A stretch of DNA of 64,000 bases from Paenibacillus maysiensis (GTDB lineage: Bacteria > Bacillota > Bacilli > Paenibacillales > Paenibacillaceae), in assembly GCF_000520815.1 (NCBI RefSeq), contig NZ_ASRY01000184.1, positions 1 through 64,000 of the forward strand. Direction: 5' to 3'. The notes beneath the pieces were generated by a model. That model worked only from the letters and a program-made list of their open reading frames with translations, was not told where the DNA came from and ran no database searches. This document shows, in pieces, positions 53,748 to 63,456 of the stretch. The translations under genes were made by a program, and so were the position numbers. Position 1 is the stretch's first letter. Every line of letters starts with the position of its first letter.

Positions 53748-54383
53748 TTAACCTTGTTTAATGAGCTGTTGCATTTGGGAAGCAACGGCTTTTTTGTCGT
53801 CCTCGCCAGTGATCCCGCCGCCGATAATAATCAGATCCGGTTGAGCCTTAACGACCTCAGGCAGGGTGCTCAGCTTAATGCCGCCAGCAACGGCTGTTTT
53901 GGAGTTTTTCACGACTTTTTTAACAGTTTGCAGTGCTTCGAACGGGCTTTGTCCTTCAGCTTGCAGATCATAGCCTGTATGCACGCAGATGTAGTCTACG
54001 CCGAGAGCGTCGATTTCTTTAGCGCGTTGCTCCAGGTTTTTAACACCGATCATATCCACCAGGATTTTTTTGCCGCCTTGTTTTTTCGCTTCTTCTACCG
54101 CACCTTTGATCGTCGCATCTTCAGCTACAGCCAGAATCGTAACGATATCTGCGCCAGCTTCGGAAGCTTTCAGCACTTCGTAACCGCCTGCATCCATAAC
54201 TTTCAGGTCAGCCAGCACTTTCAAATTCGGAAATGCTTCTTTCATTGCTTTTACCGCATGTAGTCCTTCGTTAATGACAATCGGTGTACCAATTTCTACG
54301 ATATCAATATACGATTCTACTTCTTTTATCAATGCAATCCCTTGCGGGATATCTACTAAGTCTAAAGCCAATTGAAGTTCCAT
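53748..54383 (-). CDS. hxlA: 3-hexulose-6-phosphate synthase
   Basis: A 211-residue TIM-barrel enzyme: LQLALDLVDIPQGIAL, VEIGTPIVINEGL, VLADLKVMDAGGYE and VHTGYDLQAEGQ are diagnostic. It condenses formaldehyde with ribulose-5-phosphate, detoxifying formaldehyde. AGGAGTG precedes the ATG. The HxlR activator usually encoded next to hxlAB in Bacillus is not in the neighbourhood. Confidence 0.93.
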   Translation of the reverse strand: MELQLALDLVDIPQGIALIKEVESYIDIVEIGTPIVINEGLHAVKAMKEAFPNLKVLADLKVMDAGGYEVLKASEAGADIVTILAVAEDATIKGAVEEAKKQGGKKILVDMIGVKNLEQRAKEIDALGVDYICVHTGYDLQAEGQSPFEALQTVKKVVKNSKTAVAGGIKLSTLPEVVKAQPDLIIIGGGITGEDDKKAVASQMQQLIKQG

Positions 54384-54520
54384 GTTATAACTTCACTCCT
54401 TTAGTGAATTTGTATTTGATGAACAGGTACATACTCTGTTGAGTGCTGCGAATACTTTGGTTTCATGCACAGGTTTGATTGTAAGCCCCCGGTATCCGAT
54501 TGAAAAGTACGCACTAATCC

Positions 54521-54533
54521 GTAACGTAGTTAC
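54521..54533. promoter_or_regulatory. palindrome upstream of hxlAB
   Basis: GTAACGTAGTTAC (GTAAC-GTA-GTTAC), a perfect palindrome 138 bases before hxlA, in the 450-base gap shared with the divergent aloR-type gene. It may be the site of a formaldehyde-responsive activator. Nothing else is recognised in 54384-54833 apart from AT-rich promoter DNA near 54615-54660. Confidence 0.4.
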
Positions 54534-54833
54534 CCTGAGGATACTATGGCTTCTCTTTGGCCTCCTTTGGAGGGCCTGATTCGCGTCTTTTTTATGAATT
54601 AATTGAATTGACTTCAAGTTAGGTTTTGTCTATATTTGTAATATACTGGTATGCGAGTGGAACGAAAATGGGGATGCTCCTGATGGGAATACACTGTCGT
54701 TATGATCCGAATGTCCCTTCCAGTTGCGCTCTACAGCAGAACCGGGAGGATGGAAACCAGCAGCACAGCTGCCCTGAATAACAACCATTTGTCTATGGGT
54801 AAACGCATTTTCAGGATATGGAGGCGGGTTTTA

Positions 54834-55709
54834 GTGGAAGAGGTCCTGAACCAGAGGGAAGCTATTTATTTGTTGTCGGACAGCCACGAACTCGACAAGG
54901 CTTGTGAGTTGTTTAGAATCAGCTACACACATAACGATTGGGATGAAGCGAACAAGGTTGCAGACTATCTGCATGCTTTGGCTGAAAGCCTGTATCACAC
55001 CCAACTGAGAAATACTGCGGACGGCAAGCACGAGACATTGAATACCAAACATCCGTTGGTATTTTATTATGCATACAGCTATCTGGCGAAATCTATTTAT
55101 TATCAAAATAAAGGCAAGTATGACGAAGCTAGAGACTATATTATGAAGTATAGCGAGATGGGCTGGTTTATGGGGCTGGATGAGAGCGGTCATGAAGAAG
55201 TGGAAAGATTTCGTTTTCTCGCTAAAGCCAACCTGTACACGATTGAATTGCTTTCAGGAAAACGGGAGCTTCTGCCTGAATATGTTGAATTTCTTCACGC
55301 TAATGATGAGGAACTGCTTCCAGGACTGGTCGGTATTACCGAAGCAGCTAATTTGAACAACTGGAATATTGACGACCTGCTGAATGATTTTGCCCGCGAT
55401 ATTGAGATATTTGAAGGTTATGAAGATAGAGGAAACCGCGTATATTATGTAAAGCTGGTTAACCAATTAGCCATTTATTATTTCAAACAGGAGCAGTACA
55501 CCGTTGCGTTGAATTATGTCCTGGTCTCTCTGCAATCCTCTGGTAGTGTAGAAACAGATGCCAATTTCAGGACACTGGTCGCTCTGTTTGAGGCTTATCG
55601 AGATTTGGCAACATCGTCACAGCAAGAGCAATATCAAACCATTTTATTAAGGGGACTTCATAATGAAAAAGGCTTTAATCTCGCTAACTATGGTCTTGAC
55701 GTTTCTTAG
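54834..55709 (+). CDS. AloR-like peptide-quorum-sensing receptor (RRNPP/TPR type)
   Basis: A 291-residue, all-helical protein made of TPR-like repeats (VFYYAYSYLAKSIYYQNKGKYDEARDYI.., RVYYVKLVNQLAIYYFKQEQYTVALNYVL). It matches the AloR receptors of Paenibacillus, which bind a short peptide processed from AloP and regulate sporulation and other traits. No N-terminal HTH is visible, so it may act on a protein or via an unusual contact. GTG 54834 has GGAGGCGG 6 bases upstream; the frame is open from 54702. The peptide gene starts inside its last codons. Confidence 0.75.
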   Translation: MEEVLNQREAIYLLSDSHELDKACELFRISYTHNDWDEANKVADYLHALAESLYHTQLRNTADGKHETLNTKHPLVFYYAYSYLAKSIYYQNKGKYDEARDYIMKYSEMGWFMGLDESGHEEVERFRFLAKANLYTIELLSGKRELLPEYVEFLHANDEELLPGLVGITEAANLNNWNIDDLLNDFARDIEIFEGYEDRGNRVYYVKLVNQLAIYYFKQEQYTVALNYVLVSLQSSGSVETDANFRTLVALFEAYRDLATSSQQEQYQTILLRGLHNEKGFNLANYGLDVS

Positions 55710-55782
55710 TATTGTGATTTCAGTGGGAGCTGCACTAGGAGAGCTGGAACCCGTGAATCCTTCCAATCATGGTGTTTTCTAA
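55663..55782 (+). CDS. AloP-like signalling pro-peptide, 39 residues
   Basis: The product has a signal-peptide-like start (MKKALISLTMVLTFLSIVIS), a short linker, and the C-terminus LEPVNPSNHGVF. Position (overlapping the 3' end of the aloR-type gene by 47 bases), length and architecture are those of AloP precursors, whose last 5-8 residues become the imported signal. The ribosome site is AGGGGA, 7 bases before ATG. The mature peptide is probably within SNHGVF (inference). Confidence 0.75.
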   Translation: MKKALISLTMVLTFLSIVISVGAALGELEPVNPSNHGVF

Positions 55783-55837
55783 GTTACTGTTTAAACTCGG
55801 TTTGAATGATAAGTCTCGGCAGGGATTTTGTAAATAA

Positions 55838-55884
55838 AAGGAGCATACTTTAACGCTTTTGGCGATAAGTGTGCTCCCTTCTTT
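55838..55884. terminator. terminator between the Alo pair and the soluble chemoreceptor
   Basis: AAGGAGCATACTT / AAGTGTGCTCCCTTCTTT stem with a 16-base loop. Confidence 0.65.
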
Positions 55885-55899
55885 CGTGTGAAATTACAT

Positions 55900-56736
55900 T
55901 TATTCTACGATATAAGAAGTCAGGTTATTAGCTAACTGCTGCATCGTTTCACTCGCTTGTTGCATACGCTCCATCACTTCAGTAAAAGAGCTTACGAGAG
56001 TCGCTTGCTCATGAGAGGAGGAAACGATTTGTTCAATTTCCTGCTCCATCTGACGAATGGAGTTTTGTACATCCTTGAGGGCTCCTTCGATATCGACCGT
56101 TGCTTTTTTGGACTCTACGGATAGCTTACGCACCTCTTGAGCCACGATGCCAAAGCCTGCTCCCGCTTCCCCCACACGTGCGGCTTCAATAGCAGCATTC
56201 AGTCCGAGTAGGTTGGTTTGCTCGGAAATTTCCTTGATAAATACAGCAACTTGATTGATTTTTCCTGAGTTTTGCACGGCAATTTGGGTGTTTTTCAAAA
56301 TCTGTTCACTGGTAGCCTGAAGTTCCTCGGAATGCGCTGCTACATGTTGCACCATATCAATGAGATGCTCGGTGATGGAGCCGTTCTCGGATACGATTTG
56401 ATCCAGTTGATTTTTGTTAGTCAAATTATAAGAGGCCGTAAATGCTGCAACGACTTCGCCCTTTTCGTCAAACACTGGAATACTGACTGTATCAAGAGGA
56501 TATCCCAAAACTTCAGCAGGAATGTGGGTCAGGCTGGGTTCACGTCCATTTTTAAGCGTGGCAAAATTTTTGTAGCTCTCGAGCAGCTCCGAGCCAGGTT
56601 TATAGCCGAGATCCATACCCTCTGACTCGCTATAAGCCAGAACATGAGTGCGGTCGAAGAGAGAAAGGGTCACTTTCTCACGCATAATCTGCTGTATGTA
56701 GGGGATGGCTGCAATTAATGCATCTACTGTATTCAA
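55900..56736 (-). CDS. soluble methyl-accepting chemotaxis-type receptor (YfmS-like)
   Basis: A 278-residue protein with no transmembrane helix. The N-terminal ~115 residues form a small sensor domain ([37 protein letters not shown]), and the rest is a short signalling coiled coil with [31 protein letters not shown]. It resembles B. subtilis YfmS, a cytoplasmic receptor of the chemotaxis array. TTG start after AAAGGTAGG. Monocistronic. Confidence 0.82.
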   Translation of the reverse strand: MNTVDALIAAIPYIQQIMREKVTLSLFDRTHVLAYSESEGMDLGYKPGSELLESYKNFATLKNGREPSLTHIPAEVLGYPLDTVSIPVFDEKGEVVAAFTASYNLTNKNQLDQIVSENGSITEHLIDMVQHVAAHSEELQATSEQILKNTQIAVQNSGKINQVAVFIKEISEQTNLLGLNAAIEAARVGEAGAGFGIVAQEVRKLSVESKKATVDIEGALKDVQNSIRQMEQEIEQIVSSSHEQATLVSSFTEVMERMQQASETMQQLANNLTSYIVE

Positions 56737-56932
56737 ATAGATAACCTACCTTTCTTTACTAGGTGTATTTTTTATAGTTATATATATTTGTCGGTCTACG
56801 GAGGGATAAAAGTTATAAAAGTAATGAATAATTTAACGAGTATGAGAGTTTCAGAAACAAGGCACACCGCTTCAAGTCAGGAAACGATATGCCTTTTCGT
56901 TTATAATGATGCAAAAGCTTCTTGTATTCGGG

Positions 56933-58168
56933 TCACTCGCCGCGCTGTTCGAATAATTGTACGATTTCGACAATGACCTTGGCTGCAAGCACCATATTGT
57001 CTACAGACACATACTCGAACTTGCCGTGATAGTTCTCCCCACCTGTAAAAATATTAGGTGTAGGTAGTCCCATATAGGACAACTGTGAACCATCTGTACC
57101 ACCGCGAATCGGCTTGATAATCGGATCAATGCCCAGCTTTGTCATCGCTTCATGGGCAACATCCACGATGTGCTTGACGGGCTCGATTTTTTCCTTCATG
57201 TTGTAATACTGATCTCTCAGCTCCAGAACGATACGGTTTTCCCCATATGCGGCTTGCAGCTCTTTAACCACGTTCGTTAAGTGAGCCTTCCGGTTTTCAA
57301 AGCTTTCACGATCAAAATCACGGATGATATAGTACAATTTGGCTTGTTCTACCGTACCCTCAAATTCCAGCAAATGATAAAAGCCATCGTATCCGTCCGT
57401 GTATTCCGGAGCTTCATTCGCCGGCAATCGTCCGTTTAGCTCCATGGCAATTTTGACAGCGTTAATCATTTTGTTTTTGGCTGTACCGGGATGGACATTA
57501 ACGCCATGAATAGTAATATGGGCGGCTGCGGCGTTGAAGCTTTCATATTCCAGTTCTCCGAGCGGCCCGCCATCGATTGTATACGCATATTCAGCACCAA
57601 AAGCAGCTACATCAAACCGTTCCGGTCCTCTTCCTATCTCCTCGTCCGGTGTAAATGCGACGCGAATCTTGCCGTGCGAGATCTCAGGGTGATCCAGCAG
57701 ATAATGTATGGCTGTCATAATTTCTGCGATCCCGGCTTTGTTATCTGCACCAAGCAATGTAGTACCGTCCGTCGTGATCAGGGTATGACCTTTATATTGG
57801 AGCAGTTCGGGGAACTCGCGCGGAGAAAGGTTCACACCCAGCGTTGCATTCAGCGTAATATCGCCCCCATCATAATTTTCCGTCAGTTGGGGCTTTACCC
57901 CTGCGCCAGTCATTTCGGTAGCGGTATCGAGATGGGCCAAAAAGCCGATAACCGGGACCTCTTTATCCGTATTGGAAGGAAGGGTTGCCATGACATAGCC
58001 GTTGTCGTCCATCGTTACATCTGTCATACCAATGGCTTTCAGTTCATTGACCAGCAGTTTGCCCAGTGTGAGCTGTCCTGGTGTGGTCGGGCAAGTGCTG
58101 CTGCTTTCATCGGATTGGGTATCCACCTGAACATAAGTGGTCAGGCGTTCAATCAGTTCCTGTTTCAT
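56933..58168 (-). CDS. pepT: peptidase T (tripeptide aminopeptidase, M20)
   Basis: A 411-residue zinc peptidase. Metal and catalytic motifs: [13 protein letters not shown] (His, Asp), [23 protein letters not shown] (catalytic Glu and ligand), [18 protein letters not shown] and [20 protein letters not shown]. PepT cleaves the N-terminal residue of tripeptides in the cytoplasm. AGGAGG precedes the ATG. Confidence 0.93.
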   Translation of the reverse strand: MKQELIERLTTYVQVDTQSDESSSTCPTTPGQLTLGKLLVNELKAIGMTDVTMDDNGYVMATLPSNTDKEVPVIGFLAHLDTATEMTGAGVKPQLTENYDGGDITLNATLGVNLSPREFPELLQYKGHTLITTDGTTLLGADNKAGIAEIMTAIHYLLDHPEISHGKIRVAFTPDEEIGRGPERFDVAAFGAEYAYTIDGGPLGELEYESFNAAAAHITIHGVNVHPGTAKNKMINAVKIAMELNGRLPANEAPEYTDGYDGFYHLLEFEGTVEQAKLYYIIRDFDRESFENRKAHLTNVVKELQAAYGENRIVLELRDQYYNMKEKIEPVKHIVDVAHEAMTKLGIDPIIKPIRGGTDGSQLSYMGLPTPNIFTGGENYHGKFEYVSVDNMVLAAKVIVEIVQLFEQRGE

Positions 58169-58258
58169 GCGTATATCCTCCTTGTGGTCATTTCTGATAT
58201 GCTACATATTTTATCATGATTGGACTTGTTATATGAAGAATTTGGCTTTACCTTCTAA

Positions 58259-59428
<1,170 letters not shown>

Positions 59429-59460
59429 AAATGTGCTCCATTGTGTGTTTCATGACCTTT

Positions 59461-59490
59461 ACAGCTCCGGATGCCGGGGCTGTTTTTTTG
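59461..59490 (+). terminator. terminator after the LacI-type gene
   Basis: ACAGCTCCGG / CCGGGGCTGT with an ATG loop and seven T. Confidence 0.85.
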
Positions 59491-59556
59491 TATAGGCAGA
59501 AGAAAAAAACGGAATTGACAAATGTTTTGTAAATGGTTACATTGAAAATATATTTA

Positions 59557-59608
59557 TTTTACTAAGTTTTACTCGTTATTTTTACTTAAATATTTTACTG
59601 TGGTAAAA
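59557..59608 (+). promoter_or_regulatory. TTTTACT repeats and palindrome before the GH2 gene
   Basis: TTTTACT begins at 59557, 59567, 59580 and 59593; the last copy is part of the palindrome TTTTAC-TGTG-GTAAAA (59593-59608), 33 bases before the gene start. The same unit in inverse orientation is repeated before the LacI-type gene, which suggests operators for that regulator. Confidence 0.5.
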
Positions 59609-59640
59609 GAGTGAAAAATAAAAGGTTGAGGTGACTGTCT

Positions 59641-61935
59641 ATGCGTACCATTTTGCCGTTGAATGACCAGTGGTTTTACCGTCCTGAATATGTTGAGAGC
59701 GAAATAAGCGCAGGAATTGATGCGAGTCGGTATGAGCCCATTCTGCTGCCACACACCAATGTAGAGCTGCCATATAACTATTTTGACGACAAGGCGTTTC
59801 AGTTTGTTTCCACGTATAAAAGGGAGCTGAACATTCCGGCAGATACCAAGGGGAAACGGGTGTACGTCGATTTTGAAGGGGTCATGACTTACGCGCAGGT
59901 ATATCTGAACGGGGTAAAAGCGGGGGAGCATAAGGGAGGCTACACACCGTTCAGTATTGAATTGACCGGACTTGCCGAATACGGCGGCTCCAATGTACTG
60001 ACGGTCATCGTCGATTCCACGGAGCGGGACGACATTCCTCCTTTTGGGGCAGTCATTGACTATCTGACCTATGGCGGTATTTACCGTGAAGTGCAGCTGC
60101 GAATTGTCGAGCCTGTGCATCTCGGCACAGTATTCGTCCAGACACCGGAGCCGCTTGCGGCAAGCAAGGCGGTACGTGTAGTCGTAGAGCTGGAGGGACT
60201 TGGCGATCAGGAGGAAGACTTGAAGGTTGCTCTACGACTTCTGGACGGAGCGAGCGTGAAGGCGGAGACCGAGCTGACAGCGGTGACGGCGGCGGAAGTG
60301 ACGCTGGAGCTGAAAGAGCTAACCGATCTACAGCTTTGGGATATAGATGATCCCAAGCTATATGAAGCAGAGCTGACGCTGCTGCGGAACGGGGAAGAGC
60401 TGGATCGGCTGAATGTGCGCTTCGGCTTCCGCGAAGCCGAATTTCAGCCGGACGGGTTTTACCTGAACGGGCGGAAGCTCAAGCTACTGGGCTTGAATCG
60501 CCACCAGTCTTACCCGTATGTCGGCTATGCGATGCCGAAAAGAGCACAGCGACGTGATGCCGATATACTCAAAGAGGAATTGGGCCTGAATATGGTGCGA
60601 ACATCGCATTACCCGCAGTCTCGTCATTTTCTGGACCGTTGCGATGAGATCGGATTGCTCGTTTTTGAGGAAATTCCGGGCTGGCAGCATATCGGCGGTG
60701 AAGCGTGGAAGGAACAGGCGGTACAGGACGTAGAGGACATGATTATCCGCGACCGCAATCATCCCTCCATCGTGATCTGGGGCGTGCGGATTAATGAATC
60801 GCAGGATGATCATGAGCTGTACACACGTACCAATGAGCTTGCACGCAAGCTTGATCCGACTCGTGCGACTGGTGGGGTGCGCTATATTGTAGGCAGCGAA
60901 CTGCTGGAAGATGTGTATACGATGAATGATTTCGTTCATGACGGTGGGCATCAAAAATATTTGGTGAAGGAAATTCGCAATTTCGAGACGTATGACAATG
61001 CAGATGGCGTAGATGGAGAAACAACAGGCTTGCGACCGCCGTCTTTGGTAACAGAGCTGGATCATCCGGTCCCTTATCTGGTGACGGAATATAACGGGCA
61101 TATGTACCCGACTAAGCGCTTTGATCAGGAGGAACGGGTAATGGAGCATGCACTGCGCCATACGCGGGTGCAAAATGCTTCCTACGCTGACGCGGGGATT
61201 GCCGGAGCGATTGGTTGGTGTGCTTTTGACTATAATACACACGCGGATTTTGGTTCTGGCGATAAAATCTGCTACCACGGTGTCATGGATATGTTCCGCT
61301 TGCCCAAATTCGCAGCGAACGTGTATCGCAGTCAGAAGCGGGTCGAGCAGGAAATCATTTTGGAGCCAGTCACTTACTGGTCACGTGGCGAACGGAGCAT
61401 CGGGGGCGTTGTGCCGCTGGTTGTGTTCACCAATTGTGATGAGGTGGAATTCATTTATGGTGACGAGCGCAAGGGCGTCTATCGTCCGAACCAGGAAAAG
61501 TATCCGGCGCTTCCGCATCCTCCAGTCGTCGTCGACGAATTGACAGGTCACTGGGGCATGAAGTGGGAAGATGCCGTGTTCATAGGGTACGTGGACGGTC
61601 AAGAGGTCATTCGCAGACGCTATTCCCGTAATCCCGTACCCACGGAGCTGCGTGTAGCTGCGGATGATACAGTGCTGGAGGCGGGCGATTGGGACGTGAC
61701 GAGAGTTGTGGTGGATGCTCTGGACGAATACGGCAATGTCCTGCCTTTCTATGCTGATCCGGTTTCCGTGGAGGTCGAGGGAGCGGGCGATTTGATCGGC
61801 CCTTCAACCTTATCCCTGATTGGTGGACGTATTGCGTTCTGGGTTCGTACAAAGGGAGAGGCGGGTAATATCCGTGTGAAGGTTTCCGCGCCATCCCGTT
61901 TTGACCCGCAGGAAGTAAGTATTCGCGTGCAGTAG
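59641..61935 (+). CDS. glycoside hydrolase family 2 enzyme (beta-galactosidase-like)
   Basis: A 764-residue cytoplasmic enzyme. An N-terminal sugar-binding jelly roll (LPHTNVELPYNYFDDKAFQFVSTYKREL.., VYLNGVKAGEHKGGYTPF), immunoglobulin-like middle domain, and a TIM barrel with LLGLNRHQSYPYVG, MVRTSHYPQSRHFLDRCDEIGLLVFEE, acid/base Glu in VIWGVRINESQDD and nucleophile Glu in LVTEYNGHMYPTK. The C-terminal part is another beta-sandwich. Beta-galactosidase or a related plant-glycan activity is likely; substrate not certain. GAGGTG precedes the ATG. Confidence 0.88.
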   Translation: MRTILPLNDQWFYRPEYVESEISAGIDASRYEPILLPHTNVELPYNYFDDKAFQFVSTYKRELNIPADTKGKRVYVDFEGVMTYAQVYLNGVKAGEHKGGYTPFSIELTGLAEYGGSNVLTVIVDSTERDDIPPFGAVIDYLTYGGIYREVQLRIVEPVHLGTVFVQTPEPLAASKAVRVVVELEGLGDQEEDLKVALRLLDGASVKAETELTAVTAAEVTLELKELTDLQLWDIDDPKLYEAELTLLRNGEELDRLNVRFGFREAEFQPDGFYLNGRKLKLLGLNRHQSYPYVGYAMPKRAQRRDADILKEELGLNMVRTSHYPQSRHFLDRCDEIGLLVFEEIPGWQHIGGEAWKEQAVQDVEDMIIRDRNHPSIVIWGVRINESQDDHELYTRTNELARKLDPTRATGGVRYIVGSELLEDVYTMNDFVHDGGHQKYLVKEIRNFETYDNADGVDGETTGLRPPSLVTELDHPVPYLVTEYNGHMYPTKRFDQEERVMEHALRHTRVQNASYADAGIAGAIGWCAFDYNTHADFGSGDKICYHGVMDMFRLPKFAANVYRSQKRVEQEIILEPVTYWSRGERSIGGVVPLVVFTNCDEVEFIYGDERKGVYRPNQEKYPALPHPPVVVDELTGHWGMKWEDAVFIGYVDGQEVIRRRYSRNPVPTELRVAADDTVLEAGDWDVTRVVVDALDEYGNVLPFYADPVSVEVEGAGDLIGPSTLSLIGGRIAFWVRTKGEAGNIRVKVSAPSRFDPQEVSIRVQ

Positions 61936-61991
61936 AGTTAAAATAGAATATTAACGTTATATGACGTAGGTTATTTCTTCGTTTATTTAAG

Positions 61992-62046
61992 AAGGGGATG
62001 TCCAATCAGATTCTACAAAGGATCTGAGAAGGCAACCCCTTTTTGG
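61992..62046 (+). terminator. possible terminator after the GH2 gene
   Basis: AAGGGGATG..CAGAT / ATCTG..CAACCCCTTTTT, an imperfect stem-loop with a T-run. Confidence 0.5.
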
Positions 62047-62169
62047 CTTGTGTATAGGGACTTTAATCTATGAATCTGTTAATTTGTGTCTTATGGCTGA
62101 GTCAATTGACGTTGCGTTCATAGATTGGAAGCATAGAATACACTATCAAGCGCAAGGGAGGTGAATCCT

Positions 62170-62457
62170 ATGGCGATTCTATTACCTCAGCAATTCTATT
62201 CTCTCGCTGCCAATATTGGTAAATCATACTTTGAAAACTTGAACGGTGGCGCGAATGCTACAATTACCGTTAATAATAACGGTCCGGCTCCGATCAATCT
62301 TGTCGTTACCCTTGTTAACGCACCCGTGATCACTTATGTTATCCCTCCAACTAACAGTCTCACGTTGGCTGTTGCTTTACTGCTGGTAGCCGCTCTTCAG
62401 ACTACCGCAGCTGGAGCAGCTACGGGTACGATCCAGATTGCGACAGCTGATTTTTAA
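62170..62457 (+). CDS. small Ala/Asn/Thr-rich protein, possibly surface or spore associated
   Basis: A 95-residue protein: MAILLPQQFYSLAANIGKSY, an NGGANATITVNNNGPAPINL stretch typical of beta-sandwich surface proteins, and a hydrophobic Ala/Leu/Thr-rich C-terminal half ending TGTIQIATADF. No Cys and no signal peptide. ATG 62170 has GGGAGGTG 6-7 bases upstream. The pattern vaguely recalls spore-appendage or phage-tail small subunits, but I do not recognise the family. Its own terminator follows. Confidence 0.55.
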   Translation: MAILLPQQFYSLAANIGKSYFENLNGGANATITVNNNGPAPINLVVTLVNAPVITYVIPPTNSLTLAVALLLVAALQTTAAGAATGTIQIATADF

Positions 62458-62478
62458 GCTGTAACGAACTGATCCTCT

Positions 62479-62516
62479 AACTCTAGTTTGCCGCAAGGTG
62501 AGCTAGAGTTTTTTTG
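62479..62516 (+). terminator. terminator after the 95-residue protein gene
   Basis: AACTCTAG / CTAGAGTT stem followed by TTTTTTG. Confidence 0.75.
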
Positions 62517-62605
62517 CTTTGATAATTTTCTGAAACTTTTTTCGGGTTGTGCCGATATATACATATGGCATAGTAAATAACACATCGAAAAGGAGTATCC
62601 CCTTT

Positions 62606-63346
62606 ATGAGCTTTAGCAATCCGGTTTTACGTGATGACATCTTCGTGCGTGAAGATGAAAGAGAAGTTAGCGAACAACGCATGACCATTGGAGGCACGAT
62701 CAGCAAAACGCTGCTCTTGCTGATTCTGCTGATTATCTCGGGCAGTATCACCTGGTACATGACCTACCAAGGTACAGTAGAGGTCTTATCCTTGATCACC
62801 GCAGGCTCACTTGGCATGGTCGGCGTAGCACTGGCTATATCCTTTTTCCCAAAATCAGCCCCGTTTCTATCGCCCGTTTATGCAATTCTGAGCGGTTTTG
62901 CTTTAGGCGGGATTTCAGCTTTCATGGAATATGACTATCCCGGTATCGTGGCGAATGCGATTTTGCTGACGGTGGGCATTTTGTTTTTGATGCTGTTTAT
63001 GTATACACAGCGAATCATTAAAGTTACCCGGGGCTTTATCTCCTTCGTTGTTTTATGTACGTTGGCGATTGTTCTGGTGACGCTGGTCGACTTCGTTTTG
63101 AACTTTTTCGGGATGAACGTTCCTTATATTCATGAGACAGGCTGGCTTGGAATCGGTATTAGTCTGTTTATCGTTGTGATTGCGGCTTTGAATCTGCTGC
63201 TGGATTTTAATTTCATTGAAGAGCAAGCGGATCAGGGTGCACCGAAATATATGGAGTGGTATGGCGCGTTTGCATTGCTGGTGACTTTAGTGTGGCTGTA
63301 TGTGCGGATTTTGGAGCTGTTGTCCAAATTCAGCAAAAAGGACTAA
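62606..63346 (+). CDS. Bax inhibitor-1/YccA-type membrane protein
   Basis: A 246-residue protein with seven hydrophobic segments and a polar N-terminus (SFSNPVLRDDIFVREDEREVSEQRMTIGGTISK). PVYAILSGFALGGISAFME and NAILLTVGILFLMLFMYTQRIIKVTRGF are typical of the BI-1/YccA superfamily of putative ion channels. The physiological role is unknown. ATG 62606 has AAAAGGAG 9-10 bases upstream; the frame is open from 62549. Confidence 0.8.
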   Translation: MSFSNPVLRDDIFVREDEREVSEQRMTIGGTISKTLLLLILLIISGSITWYMTYQGTVEVLSLITAGSLGMVGVALAISFFPKSAPFLSPVYAILSGFALGGISAFMEYDYPGIVANAILLTVGILFLMLFMYTQRIIKVTRGFISFVVLCTLAIVLVTLVDFVLNFFGMNVPYIHETGWLGIGISLFIVVIAALNLLLDFNFIEEQADQGAPKYMEWYGAFALLVTLVWLYVRILELLSKFSKKD

Positions 63347-63456
63347 CTGCCTGCGATTCATGAATAGTTTCACTTCATGTGCAGATAGGTGCAGGAGAAG
63401 GAGAAGAGGACGGCTGAGGGCCGCCTGCTGATGCAAGTGGCCTTTGCTGTTACCCG

